This document shows, piece by piece, positions 7,949 to 15,809 of a stretch of DNA of 64,000 nt. The position numbers and the translations under genes are program-made. Location: the NCBI GenBank assembly GCA_041397625.1, contig JAWKWH010000002.1, forward strand, positions 648,084-712,083, in the 5' to 3' direction. The stretch's first letter is position 1. Each line of letters starts with the position of its first letter. The notes beneath the pieces are model-generated. The model saw only the letters and a list, made by a program, of their open reading frames with translations. It was not told where the DNA came from and made no database searches. Origin of the DNA: JAWKWH01 sp041397625. Its GTDB lineage: Bacteria > Pseudomonadota > Alphaproteobacteria > Rhizobiales > Rhizobiaceae.

Positions 7949-8932
7949 ATGACGGCGACGGCGGGAACCGCCCCGGCGGACGGCGCCATGGCGCGTTTGG
8001 GGCGCATCGACGCCATCGACCTGGCGCGCGCCGTCGCGCTCATCGCCATGGCGGTCTACCACTTTACCTGGGATCTGGAGTTCTTCGGCTATGTCGAGCC
8101 GGGCCTGTCGCAGCAGGGCGGCTGGAAGATCTTCGCCCGCGCGATCGCCTCGTCGTTCCTGGTGCTCGTCGGCATCAGCCTGGTGCTCGCCCATGGCGAG
8201 CGCATCCGCTGGGCAGGCTTCGGCCGCCGCCTGGCGCAAATCGTCGCCGCGGCGGCGGCCATTACAATCGCCACACGGTTTGCGATACCCGAACGCTTCA
8301 TCTTCTTCGGCATCCTGCACCAGATCGCGCTTGCAAGCGTCATCGGCCTCGCCTTTCTCCGCCTGCCCGCCTGGCTGACGCTCGCCGTGGCCGTATTTGT
8401 CATTGCCGCGCCGCATGTGGTCAGCGCGACCATCTTCGGCCACCCGGCGCTGTGGTGGGTCGGACTTGCGCCGGTGTCGCCGCTTTCCAACGACTATGTG
8501 CCGGTGTTTCCATGGACGGGCGCAATGCTTGCCGGCATCGCGGGCGGGCGGTTGATGCGCGACCACGGACTGTTTTCCAGGCTCGCCCAGGTAAAAGCCG
8601 GCGCCTGGGCGACGCCGCTGCGCTTCATCGGCCGCCACAGCCTTGCCTTCTATCTTTTGCACCAGCCGCTGCTGATCGGCGCGCTGTGGCTGTATGCGCT
8701 TGTCCTGCCGGCTACGCCGCAAACGCCGGAGGCCGGGTTCATGCGCGGCTGCCAGCGGCAATGCGAGACCAGCGGCGCCGGCATCGATTGTGCGCTCTAT
8801 TGCGCCTGCGTGCTGGACGCCATCGACGAGGCCGGCAGGCTTGACGACGTGTTTTCAGGGGTTTCAGATGACGCGTTGAAGGATGAACTGTCCGTCATCG
8901 CCGGTCAGTGCAGCCGCGTGACCGGCGAGTAG
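7949..8932 (+). CDS. DUF1624 / heparan-alpha-glucosaminide N-acetyltransferase-like membrane protein
   Basis: A 327-residue polytopic membrane protein. RIDAIDLARAVALIAMAVYH and the following FTWDLEFFGYV are typical of the DUF1624 branch of acyltransferase-like proteins, and FFGILHQIALASVIGLAFLR and RFIGRHSLAFYLLHQPLL are its later conserved helices. About eight to nine hydrophobic segments can be drawn. After the last helix there is a soluble tail of about 60 residues with six cysteines (RGCQRQCETS, DCALYCACV, AGQCSR), which is unusual for a membrane acyltransferase. The family name implies acetyl transfer across a membrane to a sugar, but this is unproven for the bacterial members. Start could also be the Met at 7988. 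Confidence 0.8.
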   Translation: MTATAGTAPADGAMARLGRIDAIDLARAVALIAMAVYHFTWDLEFFGYVEPGLSQQGGWKIFARAIASSFLVLVGISLVLAHGERIRWAGFGRRLAQIVAAAAAITIATRFAIPERFIFFGILHQIALASVIGLAFLRLPAWLTLAVAVFVIAAPHVVSATIFGHPALWWVGLAPVSPLSNDYVPVFPWTGAMLAGIAGGRLMRDHGLFSRLAQVKAGAWATPLRFIGRHSLAFYLLHQPLLIGALWLYALVLPATPQTPEAGFMRGCQRQCETSGAGIDCALYCACVLDAIDEAGRLDDVFSGVSDDALKDELSVIAGQCSRVTGE

Positions 8933-8947
8933 CCGGGAGGAGGAGCC

Positions 8948-9424
8948 ATGAGCGACAGCAGCGAGCGCCCCGTCGCGCTTCCATGGCCACCGATCGTCTA
9001 TCTGGCGGCGGCGGTCATCGCCATCGGGCTCGGCATTGTCTATCCCCTGCCCTGGCTCCTCTCGCCGCTTGCCGAACTGGCTTTTGCCGCCGGCATCGCC
9101 GTCATCGTCGGCGCCGTGGCGATGGAGGTGTCGGCGGTGATGGCGTTGCGGCGCGCCAGGACCACGGTGCTGCCCACCAGGCGGCCCGACCATCTGGTGA
9201 CCGGCGGCCCCTATTCCTTCACGCGCAATCCGATCTATCTCGGCAACACGATGCTGCTCGTCGGCGCGGGGCTGATCTTCGGGCTGCTGTGGTTCCTGCC
9301 CATGGCGATCGCCGCTGCCATGCTCGTCAACAAGCTGGTGGTCGAGCGCGAGGAAACCGTTCTGGAACATCGTTTCGGACGCGCCTATCGCGACTATCGC
9401 AAGAAGGCGCGGCGCTGGATCTAA
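8948..9424 (+). CDS. Isoprenylcysteine carboxyl methyltransferase-like membrane protein
   Basis: A 158-residue membrane protein of the ICMT/PEMT methyltransferase family. The diagnostic C-terminal half is present: GPYSFTRNPIYLGNTML, then a hydrophobic segment, then VEREETVLEHRFGRAYRDY and a final Arg-Trp. These form the S-adenosylmethionine and acceptor site in the family. Four hydrophobic segments are visible. The gene follows the DUF1624 gene by 15 bases with a GGGAGGAGG ribosome binding site, so the two are probably co-transcribed. Bacterial members methylate unknown small lipids or proteins, and no substrate can be named. Confidence 0.8.
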   Translation: MSDSSERPVALPWPPIVYLAAAVIAIGLGIVYPLPWLLSPLAELAFAAGIAVIVGAVAMEVSAVMALRRARTTVLPTRRPDHLVTGGPYSFTRNPIYLGNTMLLVGAGLIFGLLWFLPMAIAAAMLVNKLVVEREETVLEHRFGRAYRDYRKKARRWI

Positions 9425-9431
9425 CCGCCTG

Positions 9432-9818
9432 TCAGGTGTTCACGCCGAGTTCGGCGAGACGTTCGACGCAGGCCTCCTCGGCCTGATCGAGTTCGCTCAG
9501 CGTTTCCTCGAGGTCGCGGCGCTTCTGGCGCAGTTCGACGCGCCTCTCCTCGATCGCCGCGATGATCGCCTTCAACTGTCCCGCCTCGCCCGGCGGTTCG
9601 CGGTACATCTTGATGATTTCCCTGATCTCGGCAATCGAGAAGCCGAGCCGCTTGCCCCTGAGGATCTGACGCACCAGATGACGGTCGGAAGGACGGAACA
9701 GCCGGGTGCGGCCGCGCCTTACCGGCTGGATCAGACCCTCATCCTCGTAGAAGCGCAGGGTGCGCGTCGAAACCCCGAACTCGCGGGTCAGTTCGGTTAT
9801 GGTGTAATATTCGCGCAT
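9432..9818 (-). CDS. MerR family transcriptional regulator
   Basis: A 128-residue regulator. The N-terminal winged-helix reads YYTITELTREFGVSTRTLRF followed by YEDEGLIQPVRRG, then RLFRPSDRHLVRQILRGKRL. A C-terminal coiled coil (AIIAAIEERRVELRQKRRDL) dimerises. There is no cysteine cluster of the metal-sensing type; the last Cys (EEACVERL) is single. In related bacteria similar proteins control branched-chain amino acid or acyl-CoA catabolism, but no such gene is adjacent. It is convergent with the methyltransferase gene, with seven bases between stops. Start at MREYYTI rather than the Met at 9851, because similarity begins there and a GGGGCGA leader precedes it. Confidence 0.85.
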   Translation of the reverse strand: MREYYTITELTREFGVSTRTLRFYEDEGLIQPVRRGRTRLFRPSDRHLVRQILRGKRLGFSIAEIREIIKMYREPPGEAGQLKAIIAAIEERRVELRQKRRDLEETLSELDQAEEACVERLAELGVNT

Positions 9819-9934
9819 GTCTTCGCCCCGGTCGATTTTTAGGCGAAGCAAACACGACTTTTACGTAAAAGTCAATTTTTGCCAATGGACGGCGAATACC
9901 GGGTATTGTCGGTTGCGATAGGCGGCGCGTTGGC

Positions 9935-11401
9935 TCAGCCGAGCCCGAACCACCACGCGGCCAGGCCGAGAAAGGCAAAAAATCCAACCACATCGGTCAC
10001 CGCAGTCACGAAGACGGCCGAGGCCACGGCCGGGTCGGCGCCGGCCCGGTCCAGCAGCAGCGGAATGACGATGCCGGCAAGCGCGGCGACGAACATGTTG
10101 ACGACCATGGCCACCGCGATAATGCCGCCGATCTGCGCGCCGAACCACAGGCCTGCGACCGTGCCGATCAGCGTGGCGAAGACGATGCCATTGACGACGC
10201 CGACCCCCATCTCGCGACGGATGATACGGCTGGCGTTGTAGATGTCGAGGTCTTTCGTCGCCAGCGCCCGCACGGTCACGGTCATGGTCTGCGAGCCGGC
10301 GTTGCCGCCCATGCCGGCGACGATCGGCATCAGCACGGCCAGCGCCACGATCTGCTCGATCGTCGCATCGAACAGGCTGATCACCGAAGCGGCGAGGAAG
10401 GCCGTCACCAGGTTGACCATCAGCCACGGCACGCGCGAGCGCGAGGCGGCGAACACCGTGTCGGACAATTCCTCGTCGCCGACGCCGCCGAGCCTGAGAA
10501 TGTCCTCTTCCGCCTCCTGCTGGATAACGTCGACGACGTCGTCGATGGTCAATACACCGACGAGGCGCTCGTTCTTGTCGACGACGGCGGCCGAGAGCAG
10601 ATCGTAGCGCTCGAAAATCTGCGCCGCCTCCTCCTGGTCCATCTCGGCGGGAATGGCGTGGCGCGTCTCGTGCATCACCTCCTCGACGCGCACGGAACGC
10701 TGGGTGCGCAGGATCTTGTCGAGATAGACCGCGCCGACCAGGTGAAAGGTCGCGTCGATGACGAAAATCTGGCTGAACGTGTCGGGCAGGTCCTTGTCTT
10801 CGCGCATGTAGTCGATCGTCTGGCCGACGGTCCAGAACGGCGGCACGGCGACGAATTCGGTCTGCATGCGCCGGCCGGCGCTTTCTTCCGGGTAATCGAG
10901 CGAGCGGCGCAGGCGGATGCGTTCGGTGAACGGCAGCCGGGAGAGGATGTCGTCCTGATCGCTGTCCTCCAGATCCTCCAGGATGTAGACGGCGTCGTCG
11001 GAATCGAGATCGGAGAACGAGCGGGCGATCTGCTCGTTTGGCAGGCTGGCGATGATGTCGAGGCGGATGGCTTCGTCGACCTCGGTGAGCGCGGCATAGT
11101 CGAAGTCCTCGCCCATCATCACGACGATGGCGCGGCGCTGTTCGGGCGAGAGCGCCTCGATAAGGTCGCCGAGTTCGGATTCGTGCAGGCCGGAGACCAG
11201 TTGCTTCAGCGCGCCGTCATTGTCGGTGTCGAGCGCCTCGACGACATTGGCCACGACGGAGCCGAGCACGGCGCCGTCTTCGCCGTAAATGCCGGCCGCC
11301 GCGGCTTTGACGTCATCCTGGTCCGGTCGGTGTTGTTTGGTCTGATCCAACTGGCGCTCCCGATCACGGCGTGCTCCGTCCCCCCGTCTAGAGCGGTTCA
11401 T
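9935..11401 (-). CDS. mgtE: Magnesium transporter MgtE
   Basis: Inner-membrane Mg2+ channel of the MgtE family. The order is MgtE N domain (LVSGLHESELGDLIEALSPE through LEDSDQDDILSRLPFTERIR), two CBS domains (EFVAVPPFWTVGQTIDYMRE; HAIPAEMDQEEAAQIFERYD), then five membrane helices with the pore signature VAGMGGNAGSQTMTVTVRAL. The N and CBS domains sense cytoplasmic Mg2+ and gate the pore. The ATG at 11401 lies inside a dispersed repeat. A TTG at 11350 with GGGAGCGCCAG directly upstream is a better-placed alternative start (DQTKQHRPDQDD). No Mg2+ riboswitch was recognised upstream. Confidence 0.95.
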   Translation of the reverse strand: MNRSRRGDGARRDRERQLDQTKQHRPDQDDVKAAAAGIYGEDGAVLGSVVANVVEALDTDNDGALKQLVSGLHESELGDLIEALSPEQRRAIVVMMGEDFDYAALTEVDEAIRLDIIASLPNEQIARSFSDLDSDDAVYILEDLEDSDQDDILSRLPFTERIRLRRSLDYPEESAGRRMQTEFVAVPPFWTVGQTIDYMREDKDLPDTFSQIFVIDATFHLVGAVYLDKILRTQRSVRVEEVMHETRHAIPAEMDQEEAAQIFERYDLLSAAVVDKNERLVGVLTIDDVVDVIQQEAEEDILRLGGVGDEELSDTVFAASRSRVPWLMVNLVTAFLAASVISLFDATIEQIVALAVLMPIVAGMGGNAGSQTMTVTVRALATKDLDIYNASRIIRREMGVGVVNGIVFATLIGTVAGLWFGAQIGGIIAVAMVVNMFVAALAGIVIPLLLDRAGADPAVASAVFVTAVTDVVGFFAFLGLAAWWFGLG

Positions 11402-11543
11402 CTTCAGATGGAAGCGATTTGATGGCGTCCGTGCCGGCAAGGAGCGGACGGTCAACGGTATGCATACCGGTCGCCTTCCGTGCCTCACCGGGACACGAAA
11501 TACCGGCGCTCAAACGCTTCCAGCTGAAGAAGAACCGCTCTAT
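11390..11543. repeat. Dispersed repeat with 34-bp inverted arms upstream of mgtE
   Basis: The left arm TAGAGCGGTTCATCTTCAGA (11390 on, extending to GATTTGA at 11423) and the right arm (11511-11543, ending AAGAACCGCTCTA) are near-perfect inverted repeats enclosing 87 bases. Inside lie CGTGCCGGCAAGGAG and a palindrome CGGTATGCATACCG (11455-11468). Related sequence occurs near 12565-12622 and 58131-58237. Confidence 0.75.
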
Positions 11544-11588
11544 CGCGGGCCGGAACGGAGCTCAAAGTAACTTGCGCAGATGACAGTT

Positions 11589-12356
11589 CTATTCGCGGAT
11601 GCGCCGCAGGATCGTCAGGCTTTCCTCGCGGTCGAGATCGTTGCGCACATGGGGTGGAACGGCATGGCGGCCATTGGCGGCCGCGTCGAGCGAGACGTCG
11701 CGCACGGTGATGTTCAGCGTGTGGGTGAGCGTGGTCGACGCGCCGAGCGACAACGAGCCGCCGAGCCTGGTGAACGGCCCGGTGACGATGCCGAAGGCCG
11801 GCCGCGCGCCGGCGCCGGCCGAGATGGTGAAACTGACCTGGTAGGAATAGGCCGCCGGCGTCTCGCGCACATTGATCAGCGACACGGTGGTGTTGAGCAC
11901 CCACTGCCACAGACCGAGCCCGCCGGCGATTTCCGGCGGCGGGTTCTTCAACGAGCCGGCGCAGTCGAGTTCGGCGAAGGGGTAGTAGACGGACACCGAC
12001 GTGTCGACGATCTTGATGCCCGTCAGCGAGCCGGTGAACGCCGTGCCGAAGGAGCCGCCGGTGACCGGAATGACGAAATCGACGCTGCCGTCGCCATTGG
12101 TGACGCGCGCCAGCCTGAGATCGACCGTCGCCTTGGCGAACTGCTTCAACGGATCGATGCCGGCCTCCGCCAGGGCGGCTGCCGTCTTCTCGTTGGACTC
12201 GATTTCACGGATCGCGCGGCAGAGCTCCTTTTCCACTGCATAGAAAAGGCTTTCCATGCGCACATAGTCCTGCTCATGGAATTTCGGCGCGCCGGCGCAG
12301 GCGGCAAGCGACACCGCCATTGCAAGGGCGAAGATGGCCCGTCCGACCCGCCTCAC
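11589..12356 (-). CDS. Lipoprotein, conserved hypothetical
   Basis: A 255-residue protein with a lipoprotein signal: VRRVGRAIFALAMAVSLAAC gives a lipobox LAAC, so the Cys would be lipidated and the protein anchored in the envelope. The mature region starts AGAPKFHEQDYVRMESLFYA, includes DFVIPVTGGSFGTAFTGSLT and LNTTVSLINVRETPAAYSYQ, and looks rich in beta-strands. The start is GTG at 12356 with GGGGGA seven bases upstream; frames extending to 12482 are not supported. It stands downstream of a repeat-containing intergenic region and upstream of mgtE on the same strand, separated by the inverted repeat. Function unknown. Confidence 0.75.
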   Translation of the reverse strand: MRRVGRAIFALAMAVSLAACAGAPKFHEQDYVRMESLFYAVEKELCRAIREIESNEKTAAALAEAGIDPLKQFAKATVDLRLARVTNGDGSVDFVIPVTGGSFGTAFTGSLTGIKIVDTSVSVYYPFAELDCAGSLKNPPPEIAGGLGLWQWVLNTTVSLINVRETPAAYSYQVSFTISAGAGARPAFGIVTGPFTRLGGSLSLGASTTLTHTLNITVRDVSLDAAANGRHAVPPHVRNDLDREESLTILRRIRE

Positions 12357-12519
12357 GGCCGTCCCCCTGACATTCGATCGCGACGACGAAAATAGTCCGG
12401 CCGGCCGGGTTGTTGGAATTCGCGACGACGCGAATCCTGTGGACAAGCGTCGATATGGCGCCGAAAAACGCGGCGATCGCAAAACGGCACGCGCCTTCGT
12501 CTAGATGTCCAGGGACCGG

Positions 12520-12622
12520 CTTTGGCGCGATGTCGCGCCAAAGGACGAGAAGCAACGCGCGCGAGGCCGGCAAGGAGAACACCCGAGCCGCGACGGGACC
12601 ATCGCGCGAGGATCTCGACGGT
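12520..12622. repeat. Hairpin plus partial copy of the dispersed repeat
   Basis: A perfect 11-bp inverted repeat CTTTGGCGCGA-TG-TCGCGCCAAAG occupies 12520-12543. It is followed by GGCCGGCAAGGAGAAC and ATCGCGCGAGGATCTCGACG (up to 12620). The latter two match GTGCCGGTAAGGAGAAT and ATCGTGCGAGGATTTCGACG at 58178-58232, so this is a second site of the family. Confidence 0.6.
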
Positions 12623-13018
12623 GAGGCGTGGCTTATCGGACCTGCCCGGCGAAAGGTCCAGCGGACACCCGGGAGCAGAAGGATATCATACAGGGCCGTG
12701 TCGACGGCACAGCCATTGTTTCGGCGGCGCCATGATTGCCCCCGGTGTCGATCCGACGGTTCACCTCCATGAACAAGCCTTTGAGACCGAAATCATGATG
12801 CGCGGGGTCGCCTAATGGCGCCTCTGTTCTTTTACCAAGTCGGAGATACCAGGCTTACTACACTAGTTCAGTACTACGGCCTGACTTTACCTGAAATATT
12901 TGCAGCTTTCCGACTAAAAAAGCATACAACCCAATACATTGGAAAAATGAACAAAAATGCAAGCTAGGTGCAAGGTTGGCGCGATTATATTCATTCTCAT
13001 GAAAAAAGGAACGCGGCC
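12623..13018. other. Intergenic region, AT-rich in its second half
   Basis: No gene could be supported here. Bases 12815-12970 are clearly more AT-rich than anything nearby. An open frame of 50 codons starts ATGGCGCCTCTGTTC at 12815 and reads MAPLFFYQVGDTRLTT and onward, without a ribosome binding site. The AT-rich stretch probably holds the promoter of the 63-residue gene that follows. Confidence 0.4.
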
Positions 13019-13210
13019 ATGAACGGACAATCCCGACGAGAATCCCTGGATTACATGCAATACATACTTCGCGAACTATGCGAAATGGCCCGAGCCAATA
13101 GAGAGTCGATGCTCGTCTATCTGATCGAGATGGCCTATCTCGAAGCTTCCGACCGCTCAAGGGAGGCGCACAAGGAAGCTATCAAAGTGCAACAGAAAAA
13201 AGCCGCCTGA
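13019..13210 (+). CDS. Small conserved hypothetical protein
   Basis: A 63-residue acidic-basic helical protein: MNGQSRRESLDYMQYILREL, CEMARANRESMLVYLIEMAY, then LEASDRSREAHKEAIKVQQK. The repeated Leu/Met/Tyr spacing suggests two amphipathic helices and possibly a small dimer. There is no signal peptide. AAAGGAACG lies upstream of the start. Small proteins of similar sequence occur in many Rhizobiales; no function is known to me. Its AT-rich upstream region is unusual in this window. Confidence 0.65.
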   Translation: MNGQSRRESLDYMQYILRELCEMARANRESMLVYLIEMAYLEASDRSREAHKEAIKVQQKKAA

Positions 13211-13236
13211 ACAGCGCGCGCCCATCCGGAAATCGA

Positions 13237-13758
13237 CTAACGCCTGCGAATGCCGAAGCTCTGGAAGCCGCCGCGCATCTCGGGCTTCTTCGATGAGATG
13301 ACCGACGAGTTGACCCCGTTCCAGCCGATCTCGCCGGCCAGCCGCGCATATTCGATTTTCGGGCAGCGGTTCATCACCACCTTGATGCCGGCCGCCTCCA
13401 ACCGGGCGGCGGCTTCGTCATGGCGGATGGTCAGCTGCATCCAGACCACCTGAGGCAACGGGTCGAGCGCCAGCACGTCGTCGACGATGCCCGGCACGGC
13501 GTCGGAGGAACGGAAGATGTCGACCATGTCGAGGCGCTCCGGTATGTCGGCGAGCCGCGCATGGGTCATGCGGCCGGCGATCGGTTTTCCGGCCCGGCCG
13601 GGATTGACCGGGAACACCTCGTAGCCCTTGTCGACCAGGTATTTGGTGACAAAGAAGGAGGGACGAACCTCGTTGGCCGACGCGCCGATGATGGCCACGG
13701 TCCGCACCGATCTCAGGATGCCGGCGATATAGGCGTCGTCGTAGCGGTCGTGGTTCAT
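13237..13758 (-). CDS. CoA-binding domain protein (YccU-like)
   Basis: A 173-residue protein made of one CoA-binding Rossmann-type domain. The nucleotide-binding loop is VRTVAIIGASANEVRPSFFV. Later conserved parts are GYEVFPVNPGRAGKPIAG, DIFRSSDAVPGIVDDVLAL and QVVWMQLTIRHDEAAARLE, ending MNRCPKIEYARL. The family is related to the CoA-binding domain of succinyl-CoA synthetase but lacks catalytic parts, so a sensing or ligand-binding role is likely. The gene is convergent with the 63-residue gene. Confidence 0.85.
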   Translation of the reverse strand: MNHDRYDDAYIAGILRSVRTVAIIGASANEVRPSFFVTKYLVDKGYEVFPVNPGRAGKPIAGRMTHARLADIPERLDMVDIFRSSDAVPGIVDDVLALDPLPQVVWMQLTIRHDEAAARLEAAGIKVVMNRCPKIEYARLAGEIGWNGVNSSVISSKKPEMRGGFQSFGIRRR

Positions 13759-13973
13759 CTGCCGAATCTTGGCCTGGGCACCTGAGGAACAGGTCGACGT
13801 TTAGGTCAGCCGGCGCCGGAGAACCAGAGGCGGTCGCCAAAAAGATCGCGCCGCGCGGCCTATCGGCGTCCCGAAACCGAACCCGCCCGCAAGGGCAGCG
13901 GGCGGTCACGGTTTTGTCGCTTTTCGCCATTTTGCTATGTTCGGCTCAGCGACATGGGAGGCGACGTGTTGTG

Positions 13974-14333
13974 ATGAAACAGGCGAAGACAGTCGGAAGC
14001 GCAATCCTGGTACTCGGGCTGCTGGCCATGACGGGAAGCGCGCACGCGATCTCGCGCTACAATTCGCTATCGCTGACCTGCCATGCCGCGCAGAACCTTC
14101 TGGCGCAGCAAGGCGCCGTCATCTTCCGCTATCCCGCCAAGAGCAATCCGAGCCTGACCCGCTACAACCGCTTCGTCGAGCATGGTGGCTACTGCGCGCA
14201 CGGAGAGGCCGCCGTACCCGGTTCGGTTCCCACGGCCGATCGCAAGTCGTGCCCGATGCTCTACTGCCGGCAGCGCAACGACGACGGGTTCGGTTTCCGT
14301 CCGCCAGCCTACAAGAACGGACTTGCCAACTGA
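13974..14333 (+). CDS. Secreted small protein with paired cysteines
   Basis: A 119-residue protein with a signal peptide (MKQAKTVGSAILVLGLLAMT, cleaved after GSAHA). The mature part contains LTCHAAQNLLAQQGAVIFRY, a GGYCAHGE segment and KSCPMLYCRQ, giving four cysteines likely to form disulfides in the periplasm. The start was set at the ATG after GTG (13971-13976); a frame reaching 13914 is probably untranslated. This resembles short exported proteins common in Mesorhizobium-type genomes, and no function is known. Confidence 0.75.
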   Translation: MKQAKTVGSAILVLGLLAMTGSAHAISRYNSLSLTCHAAQNLLAQQGAVIFRYPAKSNPSLTRYNRFVEHGGYCAHGEAAVPGSVPTADRKSCPMLYCRQRNDDGFGFRPPAYKNGLAN

Positions 14334-14362
14334 AGCGTCGCTTGCGGGAAACAGCAAGTTGT

Positions 14363-14791
14363 CTATGGCAGCGTCATGTGGCCGTCTTCGTCGAGCGGCG
14401 AAAACGGATTGTGGGCGACTTCCCATAAGTGCCCGTCGGGATCGGCGAAATAGCCGGAATAGCCGCCCCAGAACACCTTCTCAGGCTTCTTGACCGCCGT
14501 CGCCCCGCAGGAAAGCGCGAAGTTGTAGGCCTCGTCGACTTCGGCCTCGCTCGACAGGTTGTGGGCCAAAGTCACGCCGGAAAAGCCGGGCTTCGAATCC
14601 TCCACCCCAGCGTCTTCGGCAAGGCTTGCGCGCGAAAACAGGCCGAGCACCGTTCCCTTCAGCTTGATGAAGGTGACGCTGTCCTGGCTTGCCGGCGATT
14701 TCGTCCAGCCCAGCCTTTCGTAGAATTCGGTCGAGCGAGCAAGATCGGCGACGCCGAGCGTGACAAGCGAAATGCGGCGGTCGAAAGCCAT
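14363..14791 (-). CDS. Glyoxalase/VOC superfamily protein
   Basis: A 142-residue vicinal-oxygen-chelate fold protein. It begins MAFDRRISLVTLGVADLARS and carries STEFYERLGWTKSPA, typical of the first beta-alpha-beta-beta-beta unit, and ends with GYSGYFADPDGHLWEVAHNP, the classic second-unit ending with the metal-ligand Glu (WEVAHNP). Members include lactoylglutathione lyases, dioxygenases and fosfomycin-type resistance proteins; this one cannot be assigned. The start at 14791 has GAAGGAG seven bases upstream. Confidence 0.85.
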   Translation of the reverse strand: MAFDRRISLVTLGVADLARSTEFYERLGWTKSPASQDSVTFIKLKGTVLGLFSRASLAEDAGVEDSKPGFSGVTLAHNLSSEAEVDEAYNFALSCGATAVKKPEKVFWGGYSGYFADPDGHLWEVAHNPFSPLDEDGHMTLP

Positions 14792-14869
14792 TGCGGCTCC
14801 TTCGAATAAGAACAAAAAGGGAACATAATCGATACCGGACCGGCTGGCAAGCGGAGCAGTCAGGATCGC

Positions 14870-15688
14870 TCAATCACCGGTCCATTTCGGATCGCGCTTT
14901 TCGAGGAAGGCCGTCATACCCTCGCAGGCGTCATCGGTCAGAAAACCCTCGACCATGATTTCCGAGGCGAAGTCGTAGGCCTGCGCCAGCGGCATTTCGA
15001 GTTGCCGGTAAAAGGCGCGCTTGCCGTAGGCGATCGCCGAAGAGGATTTCGACGCAATGGTTTCGGCGTATTTTCTGACAACCTGATTCAGGTATTCGGG
15101 CGGCACCACCCGGTTGACGAGGCCGAAATCGCGCGCTGCGGCCGCATCGACCATCTCGCCGGTCAACAGCATCTCCATGGCGTGTTTGGGCGTCAGGTTG
15201 CGCGACAGCGCCACCATGGGCGTGGAACAGAAACCGCCGAGATTGACGCCGGGCGTACAGAAAGTTGCCCGATCCGAGGCGATCGCCAGATCGCAGCTTG
15301 CGACGAGCTGGCAGCCGGCAGCCGTGGCGATACCATCGACCGCGGCGATGACCGGCTTTGGATGGGCGGGGATCGCCTTCATCATCTCGGCGCAGCGGCG
15401 AAACAATTCCTCAAGAAACGCCCGGCCGCCATCATTGTCCCCGCGATGCGCCCGCATCTCCTTCAGGTCGTGCCCCGAACAGAAGACCTTTCCCGACGAG
15501 CAAAGCACGACGACGCTGACATCCGCATCGGCGCGGGCCTCGTCGAGCCGGGCGTGCAAGAGGCCGATCGTCTCAAGCGACAGCACATGCGCCGGCGGAG
15601 CGGCGAATTCGAGATACATCACCCCGTTTTTCCGCGAAACCTTCAACGGTCCGCTGTCGTTGCGTTCGATGCCAACCACTTCGGCCAT
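14870..15688 (-). CDS. Enoyl-CoA hydratase/isomerase family protein (ECHDC3-like)
   Basis: A 272-residue crotonase-fold protein. The oxyanion-hole segments are SGKVFCSGHDLKEMRAHRGD and AVDGIATAAGCQLVASCDLA. The second has Ala at the usual first catalytic Glu region, as in ECHDC3-type proteins, and the region around FCTPGVNLGGFCSTPMVAL lacks the canonical second Glu. So a standard hydratase reaction is uncertain. It lies divergent to another crotonase gene, with 121 bases between the starts. The shared context suggests acyl-CoA metabolism. Confidence 0.85.
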   Translation of the reverse strand: MAEVVGIERNDSGPLKVSRKNGVMYLEFAAPPAHVLSLETIGLLHARLDEARADADVSVVVLCSSGKVFCSGHDLKEMRAHRGDNDGGRAFLEELFRRCAEMMKAIPAHPKPVIAAVDGIATAAGCQLVASCDLAIASDRATFCTPGVNLGGFCSTPMVALSRNLTPKHAMEMLLTGEMVDAAAARDFGLVNRVVPPEYLNQVVRKYAETIASKSSSAIAYGKRAFYRQLEMPLAQAYDFASEIMVEGFLTDDACEGMTAFLEKRDPKWTGD

Positions 15689-15809
15689 GGCTGTTCCCGT
15701 CGGTTCGTTTCACTATCGTTGCCGACACTACACCAATGCGGCAAGGCGCTCAAAGCGGCTTGACGGGCGCACGGGCAATGGACACCCTGCGCGCTCGAGG
15801 AGGCGAACC

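Noticed and set aside
12522..12815. Open frame of 97 codons ending MMRGVA
   Set aside because: Most of its length crosses the dispersed repeat and the translation is Arg/Pro-rich. There is no ribosome binding site.
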